DNA from: Maea johnstoni
Lineage: Eukaryota; Annelida; Polychaeta; Spionida; Magelonidae
Assembly (NCBI GenBank): GCA_963942565.1
Contig: CAWWDR010001137.1
Span: forward strand, 191,501 to 255,500
Direction of reading: 5' to 3'
Length of the DNA: 64,000 nucleotides
Shown piece after piece: positions 9,634-23,185 of the stretch; position 1 is the first letter of the stretch, and each line of letters begins with the position of its first letter. A model generated the notes under the pieces. That model saw only the letters and a list, made by a program, of their open reading frames with translations, had not been told where the DNA came from and searched no databases. The translations under genes were made by a program, and so were the position numbers.

Positions 9634-11557
9634 CCTATGTCCACCCCAGTTTACTTATTACTTACATACTTGTAAACTTACTTACTTACTTAGGTGCTAC
9701 TTAGGTGCTTAGCTTGTATATCCATCTACCCAAGTTTAGGCCGCGGTGCTAAGCTATATATTCACCTACCCCAGTTTAGGCTGCAGTGCTTCGCTCCTAT
9801 GTCCACCTACCTCAGTTTAGGCCGAGGGGCTTCGCTCGTATGTCCACCTACCCCCGTTAAGGCCAAGGTGCTTTGCTCTTAGGTAAACCTACCCCAGTTT
9901 ACTTACTTACTTACTGACTTACTTGTAAACTTACTTACTTACTTAGGTGCTACTTAGTTGCTAAGCTTGTATATCCACCTACCCCAGTTTAGGCCGCGGT
10001 GCTAAGCTCGTATATTCACCTACCCCAGATTAGGCAGCAGTGCTTTGCTCCTATGTCCACCTACCTCACTTTAGGCCGAGGTGCTTCACTCGTATGTCCA
10101 CCTACCCCCCTTAAGGCCAAGGTGCTTTGCTAGTAGGTCAACCTACCCTAGTTAACTTACTTACTTACTTACTTACTTACTTAGGAGCTACTTAGGTGCT
10201 AAGCTTGAATATCCACCTACCCCAGTTTAGGCCGCAGTGCTAAGCTCGTATATTCACCTACCCCTTTTTAGGCTGCAGTGCTTTGCTCCTATGTCCATCT
10301 ACCTCAGTTTAGGCCGAGGTGCTTCACTCGTATGTTCACCTACCCCCGTTAAGGCCAAGGTGCTTCGCTCGTAGGTCAACCTACCCCAGTTAACTTACTT
10401 ACTTACTTACTTAGGTGCTACTTAGGTGCTAAGCTTGTATATCCACCTACCCCAATTTAGGCAGCGGTGCTAAGCTCGTATATTCACCTACCCCTTTTTA
10501 GGCCGCAGTGCTTTGCTCCTATGTCCATCTACCTCAGTTTAGGCCGAGGTGCTTCACTCGTATGTCCACCTACCTCCCTTAAGGCCAAGGTGCTTCGGTC
10601 GTAGTTCAACCTACCCATGTTAACTTACTTACTTACTTACTTAGGTGCTACTTAGGTGCTAAGCTTGTATATCCACCTACCCCAGTTTAGGCCGCGGTGC
10701 TAAGCTCGTATATTCACCTATCCCCGTTAAGGCCAAGGTGCTTCGCTCCTACATCCAACTAGCTCAGTTTAGGCCGAGGTGCTTCACCCGTATGTCCACC
10801 TACCCCCGTTAAGGCCAAGGTGTTTCGCTAGTAGGTCAACCTACCCCAGTTTACTTACTTACTTACTTGTAAACTTACTTACTTACTTAGGTGCTACTAA
10901 GGTGCTAAGCTTGTTTATCCATCTACCCAAGTTTAGGCCGCGGTGCTAAGCTATATATTCACCTACCCCAGTTTAGGCTGCAGTGCTTCGCTCCTATGTC
11001 CACCTACCTCAGTTTAGGCCGAGGGGCTTCGCTCTTATGTCCACCTACCCCCGTTAAGGCCAAGGTGCTTTGCTCTTAGGTAAACCTACCCCAGTTTACT
11101 TACTTACTTACTGACTTACTTGTAAACTTACTTACTTACTTAGGTGCTACTTAGGTGCTAAGCTTGTATATCCACCTACCCCAGTTTAGGCCGCGGTGCT
11201 AAGCTCGTATATTCACCTACCCCAGATTAGGCAGCAGTGCTTTGCTCCTATGTCCACCTACCTCACTTTAGGCCGAGGTGCTTCACTCGTATGTCCACCT
11301 ACCCCCCTTAAGGCCAAGGTGCTTTGCTCGTAGGTCAACCTACCCCAGTTAACTTACTTACTTACTTACTTACTTACTTAGGAGCTACTTAGGTGCTAAG
11401 CTTGAATATCCACCTACCCCAGTTTAGGCCGCATTAGGTGCTAAGCTTGTATATCCACCTACCTCAGTTTAGGCAGAGGTGCTTCGCTCGTATGTCCAAC
11501 TAACCCTGTTAAGGCCAAGGTGCTTCGCTCGTAGGTCAACCTACCCCAGTTTACTTT

Positions 11558-11592
<35 letters not shown>

Positions 11593-12577
11593 TCATAGGT
11601 GCTACTTAGGTGCTAAGCTTGTATATCCACCTACCTCAGTTTAGGTTGAGGTGCTTCGCTCCTATGTCCACCTACCCCTGTTAAGGCCAATGTGCTTCAC
11701 TCGTAGGTCAACCTACCCCAGTTTACTTACTTATTTACTTACTTAGGTGCTACTTAGGTGCTAAGCTCGTATATCCACCTACCCCAGTTAAGGCCTCCGT
11801 GCTAAGCTTGTATATTCACCTACCCCAGTTTAGGCCGAGGTGCTTCGCTCCTATGTCCACCTACCTCAGTTTAGGTTGAGGTGCTTCGCTCCTATGACCA
11901 ACTACCCCCCTTAAGGCCAAGGTGCTTCGCTCGTAGGTCAACCTACCCCAGTTTACTTACTTACTTACTTACTTAGGTGCTACTTAGGTGCTAAGCTCGT
12001 ATATCCACCTTCCCCAGTTTAGGCCGCGGTGCTAAGCTTGTATATTCACCTACCCCAGTTTAGGCCGAGGTACTTCGCTCCTATTTCCACCTACCTCAGT
12101 TTAGGCCGAGGTGCTTCGCTCGTATGTCCACCTACCCCTGTAAAGGCCAAGGTGCTTCGCTCGTAGGTCAACCTACCCCAGTTTACTTTCTTACTTACTT
12201 ACTTACTTACTTACTTTCATAGGTGCTACTTAGGTGCTAAGCTTGTATATCCACCTACCTCAGTTTAGGTTGAGGTGCTTCGCTCCTATGTCCACCTACC
12301 CCCGTTAAGGCCAATGTGCTTCACTCGTAGGTCAACCTACCCCAGTTTACTTACTTATTTACTTACTTAGGTGCTACTTAGGTGCTAAGCTCGTATATCC
12401 ACCTACCCCAGTTAAGGCCTCGGTGCTAAGCTTGTATATTCACCTACCCCAGTTTAGGCCGAGGTGCTTCGCTCCTATGTCCACCTACCTCAGTTTAGGT
12501 CGAGGTGCTTCGCTCCTATGACCAACTACCCCCCTTAAGGCCAAGGTGCTTCGCTCGTAGGTCAACCTACCCCAGTG

Positions 12578-12622
<45 letters not shown>

Positions 12623-12936
12623 TCATAGGTGCTACTTAGGTGCTAAGCTTGTATATCCACCTACCTCAGTTTAGGTTGAGGTGCTTCGCTCCTATGTCCA
12701 CCTACCCCTGTTAAGGCCAATGTGCTTCACTCGTAGGTCAACCTACCCCAGTTTACTTACTTATTTACTTACTTAGGTGCTACTTAGGTGCTAAGCTCGT
12801 ATATCCACCTACCCCAGTTAAGGCCTCGGTGCTAAGCTTGTATATTCACCTACCCCAGTTTAGGGCAAGGTGCTTCGCTCCTATGTCCACCTACCTCAGT
12901 TTAGGTTGAGGTGCTTCGCTCCTATGACCAACTACC
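9634..12936 (+). repeat. 3,303-bp tandem duplication, copy 2
   Basis: This is the second copy of 6331-9633. The joint between copies is at about 9631-9636, where GACCAACTACCCC of a B4 monomer meets CCTATGTCCACCCC, sharing only a few C residues. At the far end (about 12936) the same B4 monomer continues normally into CCTTAAGGCC. A diverged and rearranged third version of part of the segment lies at about 20500-21930. Confidence 0.92.
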
Positions 12937-13216
12937 CCCCTTAAGGCCAAGGTGCTTCGCTCGTAGGTCAACCTACCCCAGTTTACTTACTTACTTACTT
13001 ACTTAGGTGCTAAGCTCGTATATCCACCTTCCCCAGTTTAGGCCGCGGTGCTAAGCTTGTATATTCACCTACCCCAGTTTAGGCCGAGGTACTTCGCTCC
13101 TATTTCCACCTACCTGAGTTTAGGCCGAGGTGCTTCGCTCGTATGTCCACCTACCCCTGTTAAGGCCAAAGTGCTTCGCTCGTAGGTCAACCTACCCCAG
13201 TTTACTTTCTTACTTT

Positions 13217-13263
<47 letters not shown>

Positions 13264-13860
13264 TCATAGGTGCTACTTAGGTGCTAAGCTTGTATATCCA
13301 CCTACCTCAGTTTAGGTTGAGGTGCTTCGCTCCTATGTCCACCTACCCACGTTAAGGCCAATGTGCTTCACTCGTAGGTCAACCTACCCCAGTTTACTTA
13401 CTTATTTACTTACTTAGGTGCTACTTAGGTGCTAAGCTCGTATATCCACCTACCCCAGTTAAGGCCTCCGTGCTAAGCTTGTATATTCACCTACCCCAGT
13501 TTAGGCCGAGGTGCTTCGCTCCTATGTCCACCTACCTCAGTTTAGGTTGAGGTGCTTCGCTCCTATGACCAACTACCCCCCTTAAGGCCAAGGTGCTTCG
13601 CTCGTAGGTCAACCTACCCCAGTTTACTTACTTACTTACTTACTTAGGTGCTACTTAGGTGCTAAGCTCGTATATCCACCTTCCCCAGTTTAGGCCGCGG
13701 TGCTAAGCTTGTATATTCACCTACCCCAGTTTAGGCCGAGGTACTTCGCTCCTATTTCCACCTACCTCAGTTTAGGCCGAGGTGCTTCGCTCGTATGTCC
13801 ACCTACCCCTGTTAAGGCCAAGATGCTTCGCTCGTAGGTCAACCTACCCCAGTTTACTTT

Positions 13861-13899
<39 letters not shown>

Positions 13900-14496
13900 T
13901 CATAGGTGCTACTTAGGTGCTAAGCTTGTATATCCACCTACCTCAGTTTAGGTTGAGGTGCTTCGCTCCTATGTCCACCTACCCCCGTTAAGGCCAATGT
14001 GCTTCACTCGTAGGTCAACCTACCCCAGTTTACTTACTTATTTACTTACTTAGGTGTTACTTAGGTGCTAAGCTCGTATATCCACCTACCCCAGTTAAGG
14101 CCTCGGTGCTAAGCTTGTATATTCACCTACCCCAGTTTAGGCCGAGGTGCTTCGCTCCTATGTCCACCTACCTCAGTTTAGGTTGAGGTGCTTCGCTCCT
14201 ATGACCAACTACCCCCCTTAAGGCCAAGGTGCTTCGCTCGTAGGTCAACCTACCCCAGTTTACTTACTTACTTACTTACTTAGGTGCTACTTAGGTGCTA
14301 AGCTCGTATATCCACCTTCCCCAGTTTAGGCCGCGGTGCTAAGCTTGTATATTCACCTACCCCAGTTTAGGCCGAGGTACTTCGCTCCTATTTCCACCTA
14401 CCTCAGTTTAGGCCGAGGTGCTTCGCTCGTATGTCCACCTACCCCCGTTAAGGCCAAGGTGCTTCGCTTGTAGGTCAACCTACCCCAGTTTACTTT

Positions 14497-14527
<31 letters not shown>

Positions 14528-14853
14528 TCATAGGTGCTACTTAGGTGCTAAGCTTGTATATCCACCTACCCCCGTTAAGGCCAATGTGCTACACTCTTAG
14601 GTCAACCTACCCCAGTTTACTTACTTATTTAGTTACTTAGGTGCTACTTAGGTGCTAAGCTCGTATATCCACCTACCCCAGTTAAGGCCTCGGTGCTAAG
14701 CTCGTATATCCACCTTCCCCAGTTTAGGCCGCGGTGCTAAGCTTGTATATTCACCTACCCCAGTTTAGGCCGATGTGCTTCGCTCGTATGTCCACCTACC
14801 CCTGTTAAGGCCAAGGTGCTTCGCACGTAGGTCAACCTACCCCAGTTTACTTT

Positions 14854-14888
<35 letters not shown>

Positions 14889-15485
14889 TCATAGGTGCTA
14901 CTTAGGTGCTAAGCTTGTATATCCACCTACCTCAGTTTAGGTTGAGGTGCTTCGCTCCTATGTCCACCTCCCCCCGTTAAGGCCAATGTGCTTCACTCGT
15001 AGGTCAACCTACCTCAGTTTATTTACTTATTTACTTAGTTAGGTGCTACTTAGGTGCTAACCTCGTATATCCACCTACCCCAGTTAAGGCCTTGGTGCTA
15101 AGCTTGTATATTCACCTACCCCAGTTTAGGCCGATGTGCTTTGCTCCTATGTCCACCTACCTCAGTTTAGGTTGAGGTGCTTCGCTCCTATGACCAACTA
15201 CCCCCCTTAAGGCCAAGGTGCTTCGCTCGTAGGTCAACCTACCCCAGTTTACTTACTTACTTACTTACTTAGGTGCTACTTAGGTGCTAAGCTCGTATAT
15301 CCACCTTCCTCAGTTTAGGCTGCGGTGCTATGCTTGTATATTCACCTACCCCAGTTTAGGCCGAGGTACTTCGCTCCTATTTCCACCTACCTCAGTTTCG
15401 GCCGAGGTGCTTCGCTCGTATGTCCACCTACCCCTGTTAAGGCCAAGGTGCTTCGCTCGTAGGTCAACCTACCCCAGTTTACTTT

Positions 15486-15516
<31 letters not shown>

Positions 15517-15776
15517 TCATAGGTGCTACTTAGGTGCTAAGCTCGTATATCCACCTACCCCAGTTAAGGCCTCGGTGCTAAGCTCGTATATCCACCTTCC
15601 CCAGTTTAGGCCGCGGTGCTAAGCTTGTATATTCACCTACCCCAGTTTAGGCCGAGGTACTTCGCTCCTATTTCCACCTACCTCAGTTTAGGCCGAGGTG
15701 CTTCGCTCGTATGTCCACCTACCCCTGTTAAAGCCAAGGTGCTTCGCTCGTAGGTCAACCTACCCCAGTTTACTTT

Positions 15777-15807
<31 letters not shown>

Positions 15808-15960
15808 TCTTTCATAGGTGCTACTTAGGTGCTAAGCTTGTACATCCACCTACCTCAGTTTAGGTTGAGGTGCTTCGCTCCTATGTCCACCTACCCCCGT
15901 TAAGGCCAATGTGCTTCACTCGTAGGTCAACCTACCCCAGTTTACTTACTTACTTACTTA
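12937..15960 (+). repeat. HOR-type stretch inside the edge zone
   Basis: A, B and C blocks alternate as in the core. At 14650-14720 and 15541-15600 a B1 monomer (TTAAGGCCTCGGT) runs directly into C1 (CCACCTTCCCCAG), skipping B2-B5. This short form recurs many times in the core. At about 13005 the 11-bp step before the next block is present once instead of twice. C linkers here vary between about 6 and 13 TTAC units. Confidence 0.85.
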
Positions 15961-16050
15961 CTTAGGTGCTACTTAGGTGCTAAGCTTGTATATCATCCTA
16001 CCCCAGTTTGGGCGCGGTTCTAAGCTCGTATATTCACTTACCCCAGTTTA
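15535..16050 (+). repeat. 0.5-kb segment shared with 19985-20510
   Basis: A B1-C1 fusion, a C block, a linker with TTTCTTTCAT, an A block with GTACATCC, and a joint into an edge-type monomer (TATCATCC, GGGCGCGGTTC) occur in the same order at both places, offset by about 4,454 bp. The shared unusual joint means one copy derives from the other. Confidence 0.8.
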
Positions 16051-17520
16051 GGCTGCGGTGCTTCGCTCCTATGTTCACCTACCTCAGTTTAGGCTGAGGT
16101 GCTTTGCTCGTATGTCCACCTACCCCGGTAAAGGCCAAAGTGTTTCGCCCGTAGGTCAACCTACCCCTGTTTACTTACTTCCTTACTTACTTGTAAACTT
16201 ACTTACTAAATTAGGTGCTACTTAGGTGCTACTTAGGTGCTAAGCTTTTATATCCATCTACCCAAGTTTAGGCCGCGGCGCTAAGCTCATATATTCACCA
16301 ACCCCAGTTTAGGCCGCAGTGCTTCACTCCTATGTCCACCTGCCTCAGTTTAGGCCGAGGGGCTTCACTCGTATGTCCACCTACCCCCCGTTAAGGCCAA
16401 GGTGCTTTGCTCTTAGGTAAACCTACCCCAGTTTACTTACTTCCTTACTTACGTGTAAACTTACTTACTTACTTAGGTGCTACTTAGGTGCTAAGCTTGT
16501 ATATCCATCTACCCCAGTTTAGGCCTCGGTGCTGAGCTCGTATATTCACCTACCCCAGTTTAGGCCTCAGTGCTTTGCTCCTATGTCCTCCTACCTCAGT
16601 TTAGGCCAAGGTGCTTCGCTCGTATGTCCACCTACCCCCGTTAAGGCCAAGGTGCTTTGCTCGTAGGTCAACCTACCCCAGTTTACTTACTTACTTAGGT
16701 GCTACTTAGGTGCTAAGCTTGTATATCCACCTAACCCAGTTTGGGCCGCGGTGCTAAGCACGTATATTCACCTACCCCCGTTAAGGCCTCAGTGCTTTGC
16801 TCCTATGTCCACCTACCTCAGTTTAGGCCGAGGTGCTTCGCTCGTATGTCCACCTACCCCCGTTAAGGCCAAGGTGCTTCGCTCATAGGTCAACCTACCC
16901 CAGTTTACTTACTTACTTACTTACTTATTTAGGTGCTACTTAGGTGCTAAGCTTGTATATTCACCTACCCTAGTTTAGGCCGCAGTGCTTCGCTCCTATG
17001 TCCACCTACCTCAGTTTAGGCCGAGGTGCTTCGCTCGTATGTCCACCTACCCCCGTTAAGGCCAAGGTAACTCGCTCGTAGGTCAACCTACCCCAGTATA
17101 CTTACTAACTTACTTACTTGTAAACTTACTTACTTACTTAGGTGCTACTTAGGTGCTAAGCTCGTATATCCATCTACCCAAGTTAAGGCCGCGGTGCTAA
17201 GCTCATATATTCACCTACCCCAGTTTAGGCCACAGTGCTTCGCTCCTATGCCCACCTACCTCACTTTAGGCGGCTTCGCTCGTATGTCCACCTACCCCCG
17301 TTAAGGCCAAGGTGCTTCGCTCGTAGGTCAACCTACCCCAGTTTACTTACTTACTTAATTACTTGTAAACTTACTTACTTGCTTAGGTGCTACTTAGGTG
17401 CTTAGCTCGTATATCCACCTACCCCAGTTTAGGCCGCGGTGCTAAGCTCATATATTCACCTACCCCAGTTTAGGCCACAGTGCTTCGCTCCTATGCCCAC
17501 CTACCTCACTTTAGGCGGCT

Positions 17521-18341
17521 TCGCTCGTATGTCCACCTACCCCCGTTAAGGCCAAGGTGCTTCGCTCGTAGGTCAACCTACCCCAGTTTACTTACTTACT
17601 TATTTACTTACTTACTTAGGTGCTACTTAGGTGCTAAGCTTGTATATCCACCTACCCCAGTTTGGGCCACGGTGCTAAGCACGTATATTCACCTACCCCC
17701 GTTAAGGCCAAGGTGCTTCGCTCCTATATCCACCTACCTCAGTTTAGGCTGAGGTGCTTCACCTGTATGTCCACCTACCCCCGTTAAGGCCAAGGTGCTT
17801 CGCTCGTAGGTCAACCTACCCCAGTTTACTTACTTACTTACTTACTTACTTACGTAGGTGCTAAGCTCGTATATTCACCTACCCTAGTGTAGGCCGCGGT
17901 GCTTCGCTCCTTTATCCACCTATCCAAGTTTAGGACTAGGTGCTTCGCTGGTATGTCCACCTACCCCAGTTTACTTACTTACTTACTTTCTTAGGTGCTA
18001 CTTAGGTGCTAAGCTTGTATATCATCCTACCCCAGTTTAGGCCACGGGGCTAAGCTTGTATATTCACCTACCCCAGTTTACTTACTTACTTGCTTACTTA
18101 GGTGCTACTTAGGTGCTACTTAGGTGCTAAGCTTTTATATCATCCTACCCCAGTTTAGGCCGCGGTGCTAAACTTGTTTATTCACCTACACCAGTTTAGG
18201 CCGCAGTGCTTCGCTCCTATGTCCACCTACCCCCGTTAAGGCCAAGGTGCTTTGCTCGTAGGTCAACCTACCCCAGTTTACTTACTTACTTACTTACTTA
18301 CTTGTAAACTTACTTACTTACTTAGGTGCTACTAAGGTGCT
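17521..18341 (+). repeat. 0.82-kb tandem duplication, copy 1
   Basis: Landmarks AAGCACGTATATTC, GGCTGAGGTGCTTCACCTG, CCTTTATCCACC and a triple 11-bp step are repeated at an offset of about 821-825 bp in 18342 onward. Differences are few and include TTAC number. Confidence 0.8.
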
Positions 18342-19050
18342 AAGCTCGTATGTCCACCTACCCCCGTTAAGGCCAAGGTGCTTCACTCGTAGGTCAACCT
18401 ACCCCAGTTTACTTACTTACTTATTTACTTACTTACTTAGGTGCTACTTAGGTGCTAAGCTTGTATATCCACCTACCCCAGTTTGGGCCACGGTGCTAAG
18501 CACGTATATTCACCTACCCCCGTTAAGGCCAAGGTGCTTCGCTCCTATATCCACCTACCTCAGTTTAGGCTGAGGTGCTTCACCTGTATGTCCACCTACC
18601 CCCGTTAAGGCCAAGGTGCTTCGCTCGTAGGTCAACCTACCCCAGTTTACTTACTTACTTACTTACTTACTTAGGTGCTAAGCTCGTATATTCACCTACC
18701 CTAGTGTAGGCCGCGGTGCTTCGCTCCTTTATCCACCTATCCAAGTTTAGGACTAGGTGCTTCGCTGGTATGTCCACCTACCCCAGTTTACTTACTTACT
18801 TACTTACTTAGGTGCTACTTAGGTGCTAAGCTTGTATATCATCCTACCCCAGTTTAGGCCACGGGGCTAAGCTCGTATATTCACCTACCCCAGTTTACTA
18901 ACTTACTTGCTTACTTAGGTGCTACTTAGGTGCTACTTAGGTGCTAAGCTTGTATATCATCCTACCCCAGTTTAGGCCGCGGTGCTAAACTCTTATAGTC
19001 ACCTACACCAGTTTAGGCCGCAGTGCTTCGCTCCTATGTCCACCTACCTC
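18342..19050 (+). repeat. 0.82-kb tandem duplication, copy 2
   Basis: This is the second copy of 17521 onward. It follows copy 1 until about 19050, where a CTACCTCAGTTTAGG monomer replaces the CTACCCCCGTTAAGG monomer of copy 1. Confidence 0.75.
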
Positions 19051-19690
19051 AGTTTAGGCCGAGGTGCTACGCTCATATGTCCACCTACCCCCAATAAGGC
19101 CAAGGTGCTTCGCTCGTAGGTCAACCTACCCCAGTTTACTTACTTACTTACTTGAAAACTTACTTACTTACTTAGGTGCTACTAAGGTGCTAAGCTCGTA
19201 TATCCACCTACCCAAGTTTAGGCCGCAGTGCTAAGTTCGTATATTCACCTACCCCAGTTTACTTACTTACTTACTTACTTGATTACTTACTTAGGTGCTA
19301 CATAGGTGCTAAGCTTGTATATCCACCTACCCCAATTTAGGCCGCGGTGCTAAGCTTGTTTATTCACCTACCCCAGTTTAGGCCGCAGTGCTTTGCTCCT
19401 ATGTCCACCTACCCCCGTTAAGGCCAAGGTGCTTCGCTCTTAGGTCAACCTACCCCAGTTAACTTACTTACTTACTTAGGTGCTACTTAGGTGCTAAGCT
19501 TGTATATCCATCTACCCCAGTTTAGGCCGCGGTGCTTAGCTCGTATATTCACCTGCCCCCGTAAAGCCAAGGTGCTTCGCTCCTATGTCCACTTACCTCA
19601 GTTTAGGCCGAGGTCCTTCACCCGTATGTCCACCTACCCCCGTTAAGGCCAAGGTGTTTTGCTCGTAGGTCAACCTACCCCAGTTTACTT

Positions 19691-19939
19691 ATTACTTACA
19701 TACTTGTAAACTTACTTACTTACTTAGGTGCTACTTAGGTGCTAAGCTTGTATATCCATCTACCCAAGTTTAGGCCGCGGTGCTAAGCTATATATTCACC
19801 TACCCCAGTTTAGGCTGCAGTGCTTCGCTCCTATGTCCACCTACCTCAGTTTAGGCCGAGAGGCTTTGCTCCTATGTCCACCTACCCCTGTTAAGGCCAA
19901 GGTGCTTCGCTCGTAGGTCAACCTACCCCAGTTTACTTT

Positions 19940-19970
<31 letters not shown>

Positions 19971-20230
19971 TCATAGGTGCTACTTAGGTGCTAAGCTCGT
20001 ATATCCACCTACCCCAGTTAAGGCCTCGGTGCTAAGCTCGTATATCCACCTTCCCCAGTTTAGGCCGCGGTGCTAAGCTTGTATATTCACCTACCCCAGT
20101 TTAGGCCGAGGTACTTCGCTCCTATTTCCACCTACCTCAGTTTAGGCCGAGGTGCTTCGCTCGTATGTCCACCTACCCCTGTTAAAGCCAAGGTGCTTCG
20201 CTCGTAGGTCAACCTACCCCAGTTTACTTT

Positions 20231-20261
<31 letters not shown>

Positions 20262-21930
20262 TCTTTCATAGGTGCTACTTAGGTGCTAAGCTTGTACATC
20301 CACCTACCTCAGTTTAGGTTGAGGTGCTTCGCTCCTATGTCCACCTACCCCCGTTAAGGCCAATGTGCTTCACTCGTAGGTCAACCTACCCCAGTTTACT
20401 TACTTATTTACTTACTTAGGTGCTACTTAGGTGCTAAGCTTGTATATCATCCTACCCCAGTTTGGGCGCGGTTCTAAGCTCGTATATTCACTTACCCCAG
20501 TTTAGGCAGCAGTGCTTTGCTCCTATGTCCACCTACCTCAGTTTAGGCCTAGGTGCTTCACTCGTATGTCCACCTACCCCCCTTAAGGCCAAGGTGCTTT
20601 GCTCGTAGGTCAACCTACCCCAGTTAACTTACTTACTTACTTACTTACTTACTTAGGAGCTACTTAGGTGCTAAGCTTGAATATCCACCTACCCCAGTTT
20701 AGGCCGCAGTGCTAAGCTCGTATATTCACCTACCCCTTTTTAGGCCGCAGTGCTTTGCTCCTATGTCCATCTACCTCAGTTTAGGCCGAGGTGCTTCACT
20801 CGTATGTTCACCTACCCCCGTTAAGGCCAAGGTGCTTCGCTCGTAGGTCAACCTACCCCAGTTAACTTACTTACTTACTTACTTACTTAGGTGCTACTTA
20901 GGTGCTAAGCTTGTATATCCACCTACCCCAATTTAGGCCGCGGTGCTAAGCTCGTATATTCACCTACCCCTTTTTAGGCCGCAGTGCTTTGCTCCTATGT
21001 CCATCTACCTCAGTTTAGGCCGAGGTGCTTCACTCGTATGTCCACCTACCCCCCTTAAGGCCAAGGTGCTTCGGTCGTAGTTCAACCTACCCATGTTAAC
21101 TTACTTACTTACTTACTTAGGTGCTACTTAGGTGCTAAGCTTGTATATCCACCTACCCCAGTTTAGGCCGCGGTGCTAAGCTCGTATATTCACCTATCCC
21201 CGTTAAGGCCAAGGTGCTTCGCTCCTACATCCAACTAGCTCAGTTTAGGTCGAGGTGCTTCACCCGTATGTCCACCTACCCCCGTTTAGGCCAAGGTGTT
21301 TCGCTCATAGGTCAACCTACCCCAGTTTACTTATTACTTACATACTTGTAAACTTACTTACTTACTTAGGTGCTACTTAGGTGCTTAGCCTGTATATCCA
21401 TCTACCCAAGTTTAGGCCGTGTAGCTAAGCTATATATTCACCTACCCCAGTTTAGGCTGCAGTGCTTCGCTCCTATGTCCACCTACCTCAGTTTAGGCCG
21501 AGGGGCTTCGCTCGTATGTCCACCTACCCCCGTTAAGGCCAAGGTGCTTTGCTCTTAGGTAAACCTACCCCAGTTTACTTACTTACTTACTGACTTACTT
21601 GTAAACTTACTTACTTACTTAGGTGCTACTTAGGTGCTAAGCTTGTATATCCACCTACCCCAGTTTAGGCCGCGGTGCTAAGCTCGTATATTCACCTACC
21701 CCAGATTAGGCAGCAGTGCTTTGCTCCTATGTCCACCTACCTCACTTTAGGCCGAGGTGCTTCACTCGTATGTCCACCTACCCCCCTTAAGGCCAAGGTG
21801 CTTTGCTCGTAGGTCAACCTACCCCAGTTAACTTACTTACTTACTTACTTACTTACTTAGGAGCTACTTAGGTGCTAAGCTTGAATATCCACCTACCCCA
21901 GTTTAGGCCGCATTAGGTGCTAAGCTTGTA
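19691..21930 (+). repeat. Mosaic of edge-type and HOR-type blocks
   Basis: Bases 19690-19865 resemble the start of the 3,303-bp segment. At about 19865 the array jumps to HOR-type C and A blocks up to 20450. From about 20500 it follows the middle of the 3,303-bp segment (landmarks GGAGCTACTTAGG and TTGAATATCC, a 62-codon chance frame at 21370, and GCCGCATTAGG at about 21907). The order of parts differs from 6331-8150, so this is a rearranged third copy. Confidence 0.8.
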
Positions 21931-22496
21931 TATCCACCTACCTCAGTTTAGGTTGAGGTGCTTCGCTCCTATGTCCACCTACCCCTGTTAAGGCCAAAGT
22001 GCTTCACTCGTAGGTCAACCTACCCCAGTTTACTTACTTATTTACTTACTTAGGTGCTACTTAGGTGCTAAGCTCGTATATCCACCTACCCCAGTTAAGG
22101 CCTCGGTGCTAAGCTTGTATATTCACCTACCCCAGTTTAGGCCGAGGTGCTTCGCTCCTATGTCCACCTACCTCAGTTTAGGTTGAGGTGCTTCGCTCCT
22201 AAGACCAACTACCCCCCTTAAGGCCAAGGTGCTTCGCTCGTAGGTCAACCTACCCCAGTTTACTTACTTACTTACTTACTTAGGTGCTACTTAGGTGCTA
22301 AGCTCGTATATCCACCTTCCCCAGTTTAGGCCGCGGTGCTAAGCTTGAATATTCACCTACCCCAGTTTAGGCCGATGTGCTTCGCTCCTATTTCCACCTA
22401 CCTCAGTTAAGGCCGAGGTGCTTCGCTCGTATGTCCACCTACCCCCGTTAAGGCCAAGGTGCTTCGCTCTTAGGTCAACCTACACCAGTTTACTTT

Positions 22497-22539
<43 letters not shown>

Positions 22540-23135
22540 TCATAGGTGCTACTTAGGTGCTAAGCTTGTATATCCACCTACCTCAGTTTAGGTTGAGGTG
22601 CTTCGCTTCTATGTCCACCTACCCTCGTTAAGGCCAATGTGCTTCACTCGTAGGTCAACCTACCCCTGTTTACTTACTTATTTACTAACTTAGGTGCTAC
22701 TTAGGTGCTTAGCTCGATATCCACCTACCCCAGTTAAGGCCTCGGTGCTAAGCTTGTATATTCACCTACCCCAGTTTAGGCCGAGGTGCTTCGCTCCTAT
22801 GTCCACCTACCTCAGTTTAGGTTGAGGTGCTTTGCTCCCATGACCAACTACCCCCCTTAAGGCCAAGGTGCTTCGCTCGTAGGTCAACCTACCCCAGTTT
22901 ACTTACTTACTTACTTACTTAGGTGCTACTTAGGTGCTAAGCTCGTATATCCACCTTCCCCAGTTTAGGCCGCGGTGCTAAGCTGGTATATTCACCTACC
23001 CCAGTTTAGGGCGATGTGCTTCGCTCCTATTTCGACCTACCTCAGTTTAGGCCAAGGTGCTTCGCTCGTATGTCCACCTAACCCTGTTAAGGCCAAGGTG
23101 CTTCGCTCGTAGGTCAACCTACCCCAGTTTACTTT

Positions 23136-23166
<31 letters not shown>

Positions 23167-23185
23167 TCATAGGTGCCACTTAGGT

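Larger units (their letters stand above)
15961..19690 (+). repeat. Edge-type and dimeric groups
   Basis: The array returns to pentamers with TTGTAAAC linkers and no A block. It includes short groups of only two monomers before the next TTAC run (for example near 18000-18090, 18830-18900 and 19195-19265). Variants typical of the edge (TATCATCC, TTTGGGCCACGG, AAGCACGTATATTC) are common. The 11-bp step occurs three times in a row near 16210, 18095 and 18920. Confidence 0.85.
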
